Origin: Sphingomonas aurantiaca
GTDB lineage: Bacteria; Pseudomonadota; Alphaproteobacteria; Sphingomonadales; Sphingomonadaceae
DNA: 64,000 nt
Direction: 5' to 3'
Assembly: GCF_003050705.1 (NCBI RefSeq)
Contig: NZ_QAOG01000004.1
Location: forward strand, 248,001 to 312,000
Shown: one piece after another, positions 7,440 to 16,877 of the stretch
How the letters are laid out: each line of letters starts with the position of its first letter
Position numbering within the stretch: position 1 is the stretch's first letter
Position numbers and translations under genes: made by a program
The notes under the pieces: generated by a model
What the model was told of the DNA's origin: nothing
Databases searched by the model: none
Seen by the model: the letters and a program-made list of their open reading frames with translations, nothing else

Positions 7440-8090
7440 TTATCGTCGAAGCGAACGATAGGTTGTCATGATTTTGTTGAGCTCGGCAACAGCGGGCGCG
7501 ATAATTTCCGGAAGGGATTTGAAGCCGCCAGTTATAGAGTTCTGACCTCGAGCAATGCCCACTGCGAATGTGATGTCCCCTCGAGATCGCAGGTAGACTT
7601 GCCGAGCACTCGAGGTTGCTACGCGCAGGTAAACGTCCGTCGTATCCGAATCCGTATCGACCGGTGTCAAGCGGCCTGCAGTGCGACCAAGTTCATCGAA
7701 GGCTACGATGAGCTCGTTGTTGTTTACTTCGGCAACCATCTCGAGCGCCTCTACCAAAGCCCGAATATGGACGAGAGACTGGTCTATTTCGTATGCTCGA
7801 TTGCGACGTTCGCTCCGTCCAGCAATCCAAACCGAGGTACTGACGGTCAATATGACCCCGATGGCGGCGCCTGTCACATCGGAATTGATGAGCAGCACTC
7901 TGATGTCCTTACGAGCGTCGAGAACCCAGAGAACGCAGTAGGCAACAATCAACCCGGCAGCGCTGCCGACAGCCAAGCTCAACCGAATGGTCGGCCAATG
8001 CCATTCAACTATCCTCCGCCTAAGTTCGCTCAGCAAATTCGTCCTCCCGCTCGGCGAACAATCAACCGCCTTATTGAAGCGCGCAGGCAT
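7440..8090 (-). CDS. Two-helix membrane protein, unknown function
   Basis: 216 aa from ATG 8090 (MPARFNKAVDCSPSG). Two hydrophobic segments are visible at about residues 35-57 (LSLAVGSAAGLIVAYCVLWVL) and 72-92 (AAIGVILTVSTSVWIAG), followed by a soluble cytoplasmic tail with helical stretches (SLVHIRALVEALEMV). Upstream in-frame ATGs reach to 8414 but would overlap the divergent excisionase gene and encode an arginine-rich non-protein-like leader. No family recognised. It may be a membrane sensor or an accessory exclusion protein. Confidence 0.65.
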   Translation of the reverse strand: MPARFNKAVDCSPSGRTNLLSELRRRIVEWHWPTIRLSLAVGSAAGLIVAYCVLWVLDARKDIRVLLINSDVTGAAIGVILTVSTSVWIAGRSERRNRAYEIDQSLVHIRALVEALEMVAEVNNNELIVAFDELGRTAGRLTPVDTDSDTTDVYLRVATSSARQVYLRSRGDITFAVGIARGQNSITGGFKSLPEIIAPAVAELNKIMTTYRSLRR

Positions 8091-8122
8091 AGAGCACGAC
8101 GTCTCTCGGGAAGGAAACAGTA

Positions 8123-8359
8123 ATGGGAATGGCCCTGGAACGTCTGCCGGATTGGCCAGTGGCGATGAACCGTGAGGTTGCCCTCGCTTACACCGGCGTT
8201 GCGGAAGCCCAGCTGCGCGAGTGGGAGCGGCGCGGGACTGTCCGCTTCTGCATGCGCGGCCCTCATGGTGCCGCGATCGCGGCCCGATCCTCACTCGATG
8301 CCGCAGTCCAGAGCCTGTTTGCCGCCGCTGCTGACGATAGCGCGATCGAGTTCGACTGA
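8123..8359 (+). CDS. Excisionase-like HTH protein
   Basis: 78 aa. Residues about 15-45 (MNREVALAYTGVAEAQLREW followed by ERRGTVRF) match the winged-helix/MerR-like DNA-binding fold of Xis-type directionality factors. GGAAGGAAACAGTA upstream of the ATG supplies the ribosome binding site. Its TGA overlaps the integrase ATG as TGATG, which fits an xis-int pair. It probably biases the integrase toward excision; alternatively it only regulates int. Confidence 0.75.
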   Translation: MGMALERLPDWPVAMNREVALAYTGVAEAQLREWERRGTVRFCMRGPHGAAIAARSSLDAAVQSLFAAAADDSAIEFD

Positions 8360-9618
8360 TGGCGATCGCGCGATTGCCGGCATACGTGCGGCCGATGAAG
8401 CTCGCCGGTGACAAGACCGGCTATTATTTCGAGCTGCCGGCCTGGGCACGGCCGACGAAGGATCCGAAGACCGGCAAGCTGACACCTGCTGTGCGTCACG
8501 GCCAGCCGTGCCCGGTGATCTCGACAGCGCTCGGCACCGACCTGGCGCAAGTTCACGCGAAGGGCGCGGCGCTGAACGAAGCACTGCGCGAATGGCGAAC
8601 CGGCGAGATGGGGCAGGGGCGTATCGCAGAAGGCAGCGTCGCTTGGCTGTTCCAGTGGTACCGAGAGCAGGAGCGCTTCACCAAAAACAAGGCGAAGACC
8701 CGCAAGGACTACAAGGCCCTCATGGACATGCTGGTGGCCTTCGAACCGAAGGCCGGTCAACCGCCGCTCGGTAAGCGCATGGCATCCAAGGTCGACGCAA
8801 CCGTCGCGGACAAGCTTTACAAGAAGCTCAAGGAGAAGGGCGATCGTCAGGCGGCCTACGCCATGCAGGTCTGCCGCCTCGTCTGGACCTGGGCGGCGCG
8901 CCATCACCGCGTGACCGGCGTGAAGGAGAACCCGTTCAAGGGCATGGGGCTGTCCAGCACGGCCGCTAAGGGCAATCGCGAGACCAGCAGGGCAGAGTAC
9001 AATCTCTACCGCGAGACAGCACGTAAGCTGGGCTTCCAGTCGATGGCGACCGCCGCCGCGCTGTGCTTCGAATGCTGTCAGCGCGTCTGGGATGCGTTCG
9101 GGTTCGAGGATCCGGACGGCGTGGAGCGCCGGGGTATCGAATGGGCGGGATATCGGCCCAGCGAGGCGATCAGCTTAGTTCAATCTAAGACTGGAAACCC
9201 TGTGACTCTACCGCTGTCGATCGTTGTGCCCGGCGAGGACGGCAAACCCGAGACGGTGTCGCTCTATCCGGAGCTGGAGGAGGAGCTCGCTCGATCGCGA
9301 GCCGTTGTCGCGGCCGACGCCGAGGTCATCGTTCTCGAGGAGCGCAGTGGGAAGAAGTATCGGGAGCGGCGTATGTCGTCGGTCCATCGCAAGATCTGCG
9401 TGGAAGCCGGCCTACCAAAGGATATGACGTTCACCGGGTTCCGGCACGGCGGGATCACTGAGATTGGTGACGCTGGTGAAGACGACGTCCGTTCGGTCTC
9501 AGGTCACAAGACGCTCGCAGTCACGCGAATTTATAATAAAGCAAGTGTAGAGAAGGCCCGCAGGGTTGGGGTTGCGCGGCGCGAGCACATTCAAGCATTA
9601 GGGGCGCTACCTTTGTAG
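8359..9618 (+). CDS. int: Tyrosine-recombinase integrase
   Basis: 419 aa. It should catalyse site-specific integration and excision at the tRNA-Lys. The N-terminal half contains an arm/core-binding region, and residues about 95-180 a SAM-like domain (AWLFQWYREQERFTKNKAKT). Catalytic residues visible: Arg242 (CQRVWDAFG), Arg362 in TGFRHGG, His383 in SGHKTLAVTRIY, and the nucleophile Tyr392. The usual box II His of HxxR is replaced by Thr (TGFR). It is coupled to the excisionase-like gene and lies about 1.1 kb from the tRNA end, as expected for an integrase gene near its attachment site. Confidence 0.93.
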   Translation: MAIARLPAYVRPMKLAGDKTGYYFELPAWARPTKDPKTGKLTPAVRHGQPCPVISTALGTDLAQVHAKGAALNEALREWRTGEMGQGRIAEGSVAWLFQWYREQERFTKNKAKTRKDYKALMDMLVAFEPKAGQPPLGKRMASKVDATVADKLYKKLKEKGDRQAAYAMQVCRLVWTWAARHHRVTGVKENPFKGMGLSSTAAKGNRETSRAEYNLYRETARKLGFQSMATAAALCFECCQRVWDAFGFEDPDGVERRGIEWAGYRPSEAISLVQSKTGNPVTLPLSIVVPGEDGKPETVSLYPELEEELARSRAVVAADAEVIVLEERSGKKYRERRMSSVHRKICVEAGLPKDMTFTGFRHGGITEIGDAGEDDVRSVSGHKTLAVTRIYNKASVEKARRVGVARREHIQALGALPL

Positions 9619-9632
9619 CGGAGCGACGCAAT

Positions 9633-10085
9633 CTAGCTCGTCGATGCCTTCTTCTTTTTTGTCGACTTAGCTTTCACCTTTAGCGCCTGTTTGCCGCCGA
9701 ACAATCCCGTTATGACCATTCCAATGAGGCCAATAACTGCTACAGCGGTACTGCCTGCAATGATCGCAAGGATAGTGTCGGACAACTCGAAGGTCGTCGT
9801 GCCTTTAAAGCCTGCGGCGATGAGTAGCACGCCAACGGCGACGCAGTACCAGACAACGAACCAGAAAACCCGGTTCGAGTAGCCCTCCAGCATTCCTGCT
9901 CGAACGTCGTCGACCGTCTTCTTTGCTTTGAACTGGATGAGTTCGGCCTGCGCTGACTCCAGCTCAGACGACAAAGAGCCAACGAGCTCAAGGTAGAAGC
10001 TCTCGGCATTCCCTTCAGGTTCGGCCGACGGAACGAGCGGGGCGCTCTCAATTAGGCCTGGATCAAGCCGCGGTTTGTTGGGCAC
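9633..10085 (-). CDS. Two-helix membrane protein, candidate PanT-type toxin
   Basis: 150 aa. Two hydrophobic segments at about residues 72-92 (VFWFVVWYCVAVGVLLIAAGF) and 104-127 (ILAIIAGSTAVAVIGLIGM), a helical N-terminal half (SSELESAQAELIQFKAKK), and a lysine-rich tail. Its start lies inside the end of the Panacea-domain gene (23-base overlap), so the two are co-translated. Panacea proteins are known antitoxins paired with varied toxins, some of which disrupt membranes, so this membrane protein is the likely partner toxin. That is inference from neighbourhood. Confidence 0.7.
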   Translation of the reverse strand: MPNKPRLDPGLIESAPLVPSAEPEGNAESFYLELVGSLSSELESAQAELIQFKAKKTVDDVRAGMLEGYSNRVFWFVVWYCVAVGVLLIAAGFKGTTTFELSDTILAIIAGSTAVAVIGLIGMVITGLFGGKQALKVKAKSTKKKKASTS

Positions 10086-10584
10086 GCTGAGCTAGCTCGT
10101 CGTAATGCTGCCGGATAGCAGCTTGGTCGATCACAGCGTTTTTACCGGTCGTCGAGTAAGCGTTGAACCAAGGCGTTCCTCGTTGATGGGTCAACGCGGA
10201 AAGCTGCGCCCCGCCGAGGCGGCCGTAGCGACTCCAGACGTTGGCGACTACGGCGCGCTCACGATCATTTAGATGCGCCGCATACGGCTGCGCCCGTTCA
10301 TCAGAACGCCATCCAAAAACACGTGCAGCCTGGCTATCCTCGGCCGTAACCATCCGGGTCAACGGCTGCTTACCGAAGAACTTAGTATGGTCGTACAGCT
10401 CGCGGTAAACGGGGCCGAAATCCCAAGCCTCGACGGGATCCTCGATCAAGCGATCGCCATTAATTGCCCAGTTCCAGCCATTGGCCAGATATGCCAGTTT
10501 CTGAAGCTGCATCTGGGTGAGCGAGCCCAACGCGCCGGGTTGGCGAAGAAACTCGTTCGCAATTTCGACAGAGCGATAGGGCAT
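10063..10584 (-). CDS. Panacea-domain (DUF4065, SocA/GepA-like) protein, candidate antitoxin
   Basis: 173 aa. It shows the Panacea hallmarks: MQLQKLAYLANGW at about residues 24-36 and AWDFGPVYRELYDHTKFFG at about 53-71, followed by the C-terminal helix region. The family (GepA, SocA) comprises phage-associated proteins and hyperpromiscuous antitoxins. It is the upstream gene of an overlapping pair with a membrane protein and sits between the integrase and the tRNA attachment site, a usual location for element-stabilising modules. No toxin motif is seen in this protein itself. Confidence 0.82.
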   Translation of the reverse strand: MPYRSVEIANEFLRQPGALGSLTQMQLQKLAYLANGWNWAINGDRLIEDPVEAWDFGPVYRELYDHTKFFGKQPLTRMVTAEDSQAARVFGWRSDERAQPYAAHLNDRERAVVANVWSRYGRLGGAQLSALTHQRGTPWFNAYSTTGKNAVIDQAAIRQHYDELAQRAQQTAA

Positions 10585-10743
10585 CAGAGTCGCTCCTTTC
10601 GTCGCTTTTGTACCTGCCTACGATATAGCTACTTCCCGAGAAACAGCAAATGCCGCGACGGTCTTGTCGGAAGACCGTGTCGGAACATGTCGGGAGGACA
10701 AAGCTCCGCCACCGTGGAAATCGTTTGTTTTCATGGTGGTGGA
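10585..10743. other. Intergenic end of the element
   Basis: Between the Panacea gene and the tRNA 3' end. It contains a short hairpin (CGGTCTT / AAGACCG near 10660-10678) and a second imperfect one close to the tRNA. It probably carries the promoter of the Panacea module and the integrase arm-binding sites; no gene is seen. Confidence 0.4.
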
Positions 10744-10819
<76 letters not shown>

Positions 10820-10975
10820 ATTCCGGGGCGGTTTTGAGTGGCGCCTTGGTGTGGCGCCCCGCTGCTGGAGGCGCGCTGTTAGCAGACTCATCGGGGGCCG
10901 CAACCCCTTTTTCGTCGATCCGAGTCCGTTTTCGTCAAACTCGGCATATTTTTGCAGATTAAACCGATTTTCGAG

Positions 10976-12082
10976 TCACCAGCCGACCGTCTTGCGATTC
11001 TGGCGGTCGATCGACATCAGGATGCCCAGACACAGCAGCACGGTCATCTGCGCCGAGCTGCCGAAGCTGACCAGCGGTAGCGGGATGCCGACGACGGGGG
11101 CGAGGCCCATCACCATCATCAGGTTGATCGCGACGTAGAAGAAGATCGTCGTCGACAGCCCCGCCGCGGTCAGCCGGCCAAAGCGGGTCTGTGCGCGCTG
11201 GCCGACCTCGATGCCCCAGCGGATCACCAGCAGGAAGGCGAGGATGAGCAGGCAGCCGCCGACCAGCCCCCATTCCTCCGCCATCGTCGCGAAGACGAAG
11301 TCGGTATGGCCTTCGGGGAGGTAGTCGAGATGGCTCTGCGTACCCTGAAGAAAGCCCTTGCCCCAGATCCCGCCAGACCCGATCGCGATCTTTGACTGGC
11401 TGATGTGATAGCCGGTGCCGAGCGGATCGCTTTCGGGATCGAGGAAGATCAGGATGCGGTTGCGCTGATAGTCGTGGAGCAGGAAGTTGATCGACAGCGG
11501 GATCGCGATCGCCGCAGTGATCGCGCCGCCTACGAACAGCCGCAGCGGGATGCCGGCGAGGAACATGACGGTCGCGCCGCCCGAACAGATCATCAGCGCG
11601 GTGCCCAGATCGGGCTGCTTCATGACGATCGCCGCGGGGACGCCGATCAGCAGCGCGGCAGGCCAGACGCCGCCGAACCGCCGCGTCTCGCCGGGCGGGA
11701 GCATGTCGTAGAATTTCGCGGCTGCCAGCACGATCGCAGGCTTCATGAACTCGGAGGGCTGCAAGCGGATGAACCCGAGATCGAGCCAGCGCTGCGAGCC
11801 GCCCGAGACCTTGCCGAGGATCTCGACCGCGATCAGCGACAGCACGATCAGTGCATAGGCGGGGAGCGCCACCGCCTTCCAGCTGCGCTCGGGGATGTAG
11901 GAAAGGCCGATCGCGCCGGCGAGCAGCACGAAGAAGCGGATTCCCTGCGACAGCGCCCAAGGCCGCAACGAGCCGCCCGCGGCGGAATAGAGCACGACCT
12001 GCCCGAAACAGCCGATCGCGACGACCAGCAGGATCACGAGCCAGGGCAGCTTTGCGAGCGGTTCGGGGACGATCCGGTTCAT
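10976..12082 (-). CDS. rodA: Rod-shape SEDS glycosyltransferase RodA
   Basis: 368 aa, the usual length. RodA polymerises lipid II into glycan strands during cell elongation in the inner membrane, together with the transpeptidase PBP2 encoded directly upstream. The sequence has about ten membrane segments and the SEDS-family pattern, including GVIGLG-like loops, SQSKIAIGSGGIWGKG at about residues 220-235 and the C-terminal VGIPLPLVSFGSSAQM motif. It is the last gene of the mreB-mreC-mreD-mrdA-rodA set, 10 bases after mrdA. Confidence 0.95.
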   Translation of the reverse strand: MNRIVPEPLAKLPWLVILLVVAIGCFGQVVLYSAAGGSLRPWALSQGIRFFVLLAGAIGLSYIPERSWKAVALPAYALIVLSLIAVEILGKVSGGSQRWLDLGFIRLQPSEFMKPAIVLAAAKFYDMLPPGETRRFGGVWPAALLIGVPAAIVMKQPDLGTALMICSGGATVMFLAGIPLRLFVGGAITAAIAIPLSINFLLHDYQRNRILIFLDPESDPLGTGYHISQSKIAIGSGGIWGKGFLQGTQSHLDYLPEGHTDFVFATMAEEWGLVGGCLLILAFLLVIRWGIEVGQRAQTRFGRLTAAGLSTTIFFYVAINLMMVMGLAPVVGIPLPLVSFGSSAQMTVLLCLGILMSIDRQNRKTVGW

Positions 12083-12092
12083 CGGCGGCTGG

Positions 12093-14165
12093 TCATGGCT
12101 GGCGGTCCCTCGAATCGTCTTCGGCCACGCTTGCGCCGGGGGCGGTGAGCGCTTCCTGTGTCGCGTTGGCCAGGTCGGTCGCGTTCGCGACCGCGGGCGC
12201 GTCGCTCGGCACGATCGCGTCGGTCTTGGTGGCGATCGCCGCGGGTGGCGCGGATTGCGCCTTGCGATACGTCTCCGCGGTCGCGGCCATGCGCGTGCGG
12301 ATGTCGCCGCCCCAGGTCGGTTCGACCTCGGCGAGCGATTTCAGCGCGCGCTCGCGGTCGAGCATATAGGTCATAATGTCGCGGCCGATCATCGGCGTGT
12401 CGAGATTGCGGACGGTATGGCCGTTATGCTCGAGCACCACCGCCAGCGCATAGCGGGGATTGTCGGCGGGGGCGAAACCGATGAACAGCGCGTGGTCGCG
12501 CATCTTGAACGGCAGCTGCCCGTTCTTGAGCACGCCCGAGCGTCGTTCGGCCATCGTGATGCGGCGGACCTGCGCGGTGCCGGTCTTGCCCGCAATCGCG
12601 ACGCCGGGGATGAGCAGTTTCGCCGCACCGCCGGTGCCGCCCTGGTTGATCACGCCGAACATCGCATCGCGGACGCGCGCCAGATGCTCGGAATCGATTG
12701 CGAGGGCAGGGGAGTCGCGATGGACGTGGTCGGCAAGGATGCTCGGCTGCAACGCGCGCCCCGACGCCAGCCGCGCCGCCATCACCGCGAGCTGCAACGG
12801 ATTGGCGAGTACATAGCCCTGGCCGATCGAGGCGTTCAGCGAATCCGCGACGGTCCAGTCGTGCTTGTACTTCTTCAGCTTCCACGCCGGATCGGGGACC
12901 GTGCCGTAACGCTGCGTCGAGAAGGGCAGGTCGAACTTCTGGCCGAGTCCCAGCGTGCGCGCGACGGGCGCGATCGCGTTGTAGCCGACGCGGCGCGCCA
13001 TCTCGTAGAAATAGATGTCGCAGCTCTGCATGATCGCGTTTTTCAGATCGAGCGGGCCGTGGCCGCTTTTCTTGTGGCAATGGAACACGCTGGTCCCGAG
13101 CCGCATCGCGCCCGAACAATTGACGCGCGCAGACGGGTCGATGCCCGCGTTCATCAGCGCGAGCCCGTTCATCGGCTTGACGGTCGAGCCCGGCGGATAG
13201 AGCCCCTGCGTCACCTTGTTCATCAAGGGCACGTGATCGTCGTCGCTCAGCATCTGCCATTCGAGATGGCTGATCCCGTCCGAAAAGCTGTTCGGATCAT
13301 AGGCGGGCATCGACACCATCGCGAGCATCTCGCCGGTGCGACAGTCGATCACGACGACCGACCCGGAATTGGTGCCAAGCCGCCGCGCGGCATATTCCTG
13401 AAGCCCCACGTCGATCGTGAGGCGCGCAGTCTTGCCCGGCACGTCGGGTTTGGTCGCGAGTTCGGCGACCAGCTTGCCGCGCGCGGTGACCTCGACTCGC
13501 TTGGCGCCGGCGACACCGCGCAGCTCGGTCTCGAGCATCTTCTCGAGCCCGTCCTTGCCAAGCTTGAAGCCGGGCGTGACGAGCAGCGGGTCGCGCGTCT
13601 TCTTATACTGCTCGGCATTGGGCACGCCGACATAGCCGGTCAGATGCGCGACCGCGGCGCCTGCGGGATAGCTGCGCGCGAAGCCGCGCGTCGGCGCGAC
13701 GCCGGGCAGTTCGGGCAGGCGGACGCTGACCGCGGCAAACCGCTCCCAGTCGAGATTCTCGGCGACCTGGACGGGCTGGAAGCCGGCGGCGTGCTCGAGG
13801 TCGATCGCGATCCGTTCGACTTCCTCGGGTGGCAGTTGCAGGATGCGGCCGAGCAGCGGCAGCACGCGCTCCTTGTCGCGGAGGCGATCGGGGATGATGT
13901 CGACGCGGAAATCGGTGCGGTTGTTGGCGATCGGCACGCCGTGGCGGTCGACGATCCAGCCGCGCCGCGGGGGCAGCAGCGTCATGTTCACGCGGTTGCT
14001 CTCGGACAGCATCGTGTAGCGCTCGTTCTGCGCGACCGACAGCCAAGCCATCCGCCCCGCAAGCAGCAACCCGACGCCGCCTTGCGCCGCGCCCAGCATC
14101 CAGGCGCGGCGCGAGAAGCTGTACGCCTGCGACATCTCGGTGACGATCCGCGGCGTGCTCCTCAT
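12093..14165 (-). CDS. mrdA: Penicillin-binding protein 2 (elongation transpeptidase)
   Basis: 690 aa. A periplasmic, membrane-anchored D,D-transpeptidase that cross-links peptidoglycan in the elongasome and is a beta-lactam target. The N-terminal membrane anchor is at about residues 18-38. The non-catalytic dimerisation domain follows, then the transpeptidase domain with SxxK (GSTVKPMNGLA) and KTG (AGKTGTAQV). The reading frame extends upstream to 14609, but ATG 14165 overlaps the mreD stop as ATGA and gives a standard PBP2 length. The C-terminal tail after the catalytic domain is alanine-rich. Confidence 0.95.
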   Translation of the reverse strand: MRSTPRIVTEMSQAYSFSRRAWMLGAAQGGVGLLLAGRMAWLSVAQNERYTMLSESNRVNMTLLPPRRGWIVDRHGVPIANNRTDFRVDIIPDRLRDKERVLPLLGRILQLPPEEVERIAIDLEHAAGFQPVQVAENLDWERFAAVSVRLPELPGVAPTRGFARSYPAGAAVAHLTGYVGVPNAEQYKKTRDPLLVTPGFKLGKDGLEKMLETELRGVAGAKRVEVTARGKLVAELATKPDVPGKTARLTIDVGLQEYAARRLGTNSGSVVVIDCRTGEMLAMVSMPAYDPNSFSDGISHLEWQMLSDDDHVPLMNKVTQGLYPPGSTVKPMNGLALMNAGIDPSARVNCSGAMRLGTSVFHCHKKSGHGPLDLKNAIMQSCDIYFYEMARRVGYNAIAPVARTLGLGQKFDLPFSTQRYGTVPDPAWKLKKYKHDWTVADSLNASIGQGYVLANPLQLAVMAARLASGRALQPSILADHVHRDSPALAIDSEHLARVRDAMFGVINQGGTGGAAKLLIPGVAIAGKTGTAQVRRITMAERRSGVLKNGQLPFKMRDHALFIGFAPADNPRYALAVVLEHNGHTVRNLDTPMIGRDIMTYMLDRERALKSLAEVEPTWGGDIRTRMAATAETYRKAQSAPPAAIATKTDAIVPSDAPAVANATDLANATQEALTAPGASVAEDDSRDRQP

Positions 14166-14692
14166 TCGGCACCACGCTTGTTCTGGATCGCCGCGACGAT
14201 GCGCGCGGCCAGCGGGAAGGTGAGGATGGTTACCGCGATCTGCGCGATCAGGATCGTGTCGACATGCGCACCGACCGGGACCGCGATGAACCGGCCGACG
14301 ATAATGCACAGCGCGATCAGACCACTCGCGATCAGCCAGTCCTGCCAATGGTCGCGAAAGGCGAGGCGCTGTTCGAGCATGTCGATCGCGACGAACGCGA
14401 GCGACCACATCAGTACCGCGCTGCCGAGCGGCTGGCCGCTGACCAGATCGTCGAAAAAGCCGAGCGGTGCGGCTGCCCAGGGCCGGAACGCGAACCGTGC
14501 GAGCAGTCGCCACGCCAGCAGCATGACGAACCCGAACGGGGGGAGCAGCGGGATCGTCGCGACCACCGGGATGATCGTGATCAGCGATCCCGCCATCACC
14601 GTCGCCCACGGAATTGCGCGCGCGCGGCTGGCGGGCAGTTTGGTCTCGAACGGCTTGTAATCGACGCTGTCGACGACGCGGGGGCGGCTCAT
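14162..14692 (-). CDS. mreD: Rod shape-determining protein MreD
   Basis: 176 aa, a small integral membrane protein with about five hydrophobic segments (WATVMAGSLITIIPVVATIP near residue 30; ALCIIVGRFIAVPVGA near 130). MreD helps couple the MreB cytoskeleton to the elongation machinery. It is identified mainly by size, topology and its place between mreC and mrdA, since MreD is poorly conserved. The stop overlaps the mrdA start (ATGA). Confidence 0.88.
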   Translation of the reverse strand: MSRPRVVDSVDYKPFETKLPASRARAIPWATVMAGSLITIIPVVATIPLLPPFGFVMLLAWRLLARFAFRPWAAAPLGFFDDLVSGQPLGSAVLMWSLAFVAIDMLEQRLAFRDHWQDWLIASGLIALCIIVGRFIAVPVGAHVDTILIAQIAVTILTFPLAARIVAAIQNKRGAE

Positions 14693-14702
14693 CGCTCGGC
14701 GC

Positions 14703-15575
14703 TCACTGTTGTGCGATCGGGCGGGGCGGGGGGACGGGCATGAACACGTTCTCGACCAGCGCGAAATCGAGCGTGTCGGGATCGGCGAAGGTCCGTGCCA
14801 TCACCGAATCCGAGCCCGCCTTGGCGACGCGCGCGACGGGTACGCCGGGGCCGTAGATGCCGCCGGTGCCAGTCGTCACGAACAGGTCGCCCGCGTTGAA
14901 GCGCACGTTGGTCGCGTTGACCGAGCGGATGTCGACCATCCCGTCGCCGCGCCCGGCCGCGATCGCTGGCAGGCCGTCGCGCGTGCGGCGGACGGGGACG
15001 ATGCTGTCGCCGTCGCTGAGCAGCAGCACGCGCGCGGCGTTGGGCCCGGTCTCGACGACGCGGCCGATCAGCCCGTCGGGGCCGCGCACCGGCATGCCGG
15101 GCTTCACGCCGCTCCACCGGCCCGCGTTGAGCAACGCGTAACGCCGACCGCTCGACGCGCTCGAGCTGACCAGCCGGGCGGTCACGACGGGTTCCGCCGC
15201 GCGGTCGCGGATCGCGAGCAGGCTGCGCAGTCGGCGATTGTCATAGGCGATCGTCCGCGCGCGCATCAGCAGCGCCCGCGTCCGGTCGCGGTCTGCCCGC
15301 AGCGCGACATTCTCCTGCTTCACGAAGAAATACTGGCCGATTGCCTCGGGGATGCCGGCGATGCCCGAGCCGACCGTCGCAAGCCCAGTCGACACCGGTG
15401 CCGTCACGCCTGCGACCCCCATCCGCAGCGCGGAGAAGGCGGGCGGATTGAAGGTCGACGCGACAAGCAGCACCAGGCCCACCACCGCACCAGCGACGGC
15501 GAGCACATAGCCCATGAACACACCATATTGCCGGCGCCGGGAAAACCCCGTGCGCCGGTCGCGGGCTGGCGCCAT
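14703..15575 (-). CDS. mreC: Rod shape-determining protein MreC
   Basis: 290 aa. One N-terminal membrane segment (GYVLAVAGAVVGLVLLVAS, about residues 22-40), then a coiled-coil (VKQENVALRADRDRTRALLM), then the beta-rich MreC domain with the conserved pattern ARLVSSS...GVKPGMPV...GLIGRV. MreC forms a periplasmic scaffold that activates PBP2-RodA. The gene lies 106 bases after mreB in the same direction. Confidence 0.94.
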   Translation of the reverse strand: MAPARDRRTGFSRRRQYGVFMGYVLAVAGAVVGLVLLVASTFNPPAFSALRMGVAGVTAPVSTGLATVGSGIAGIPEAIGQYFFVKQENVALRADRDRTRALLMRARTIAYDNRRLRSLLAIRDRAAEPVVTARLVSSSASSGRRYALLNAGRWSGVKPGMPVRGPDGLIGRVVETGPNAARVLLLSDGDSIVPVRRTRDGLPAIAAGRGDGMVDIRSVNATNVRFNAGDLFVTTGTGGIYGPGVPVARVAKAGSDSVMARTFADPDTLDFALVENVFMPVPPPRPIAQQ

Positions 15576-15681
15576 GCGCCTGTCCCCCTGTCTCGGGCGC
15601 CGCCGAAGCGCGGAGGGATATCCCCCCGCGACTCGGACGACGCGATTTCGTGTCCGCGTGTCTTAAAGCAAAACCAACCTG

Positions 15682-16725
<1,044 letters not shown>

Positions 16726-16877
16726 TCAATCAGGGTCCCGTAATCCTGGCCGCCGGACGGGCGGCATTTCGCACACATCATCTCGCGGGACCCGCCGGTG
16801 GTTTCGAGCACCGGGTGCCTAAATAAGCGGGCGTTTGCGGGTCGCGGGATGCCGTCGCTTGGTCTAGACGGAAACCC

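Noticed and set aside
12093..14609. An extended PBP2 with 148 extra N-terminal residues
   Set aside because: The extra part is antisense-like Arg/Pro sequence inside mreD; ATG 14165 gives the normal protein with ATGA coupling.
12255..14660. An 801-codon plus-strand frame opposite mrdA
   Set aside because: Antisense shadow; the minus-strand gene has full penicillin-binding protein motifs.
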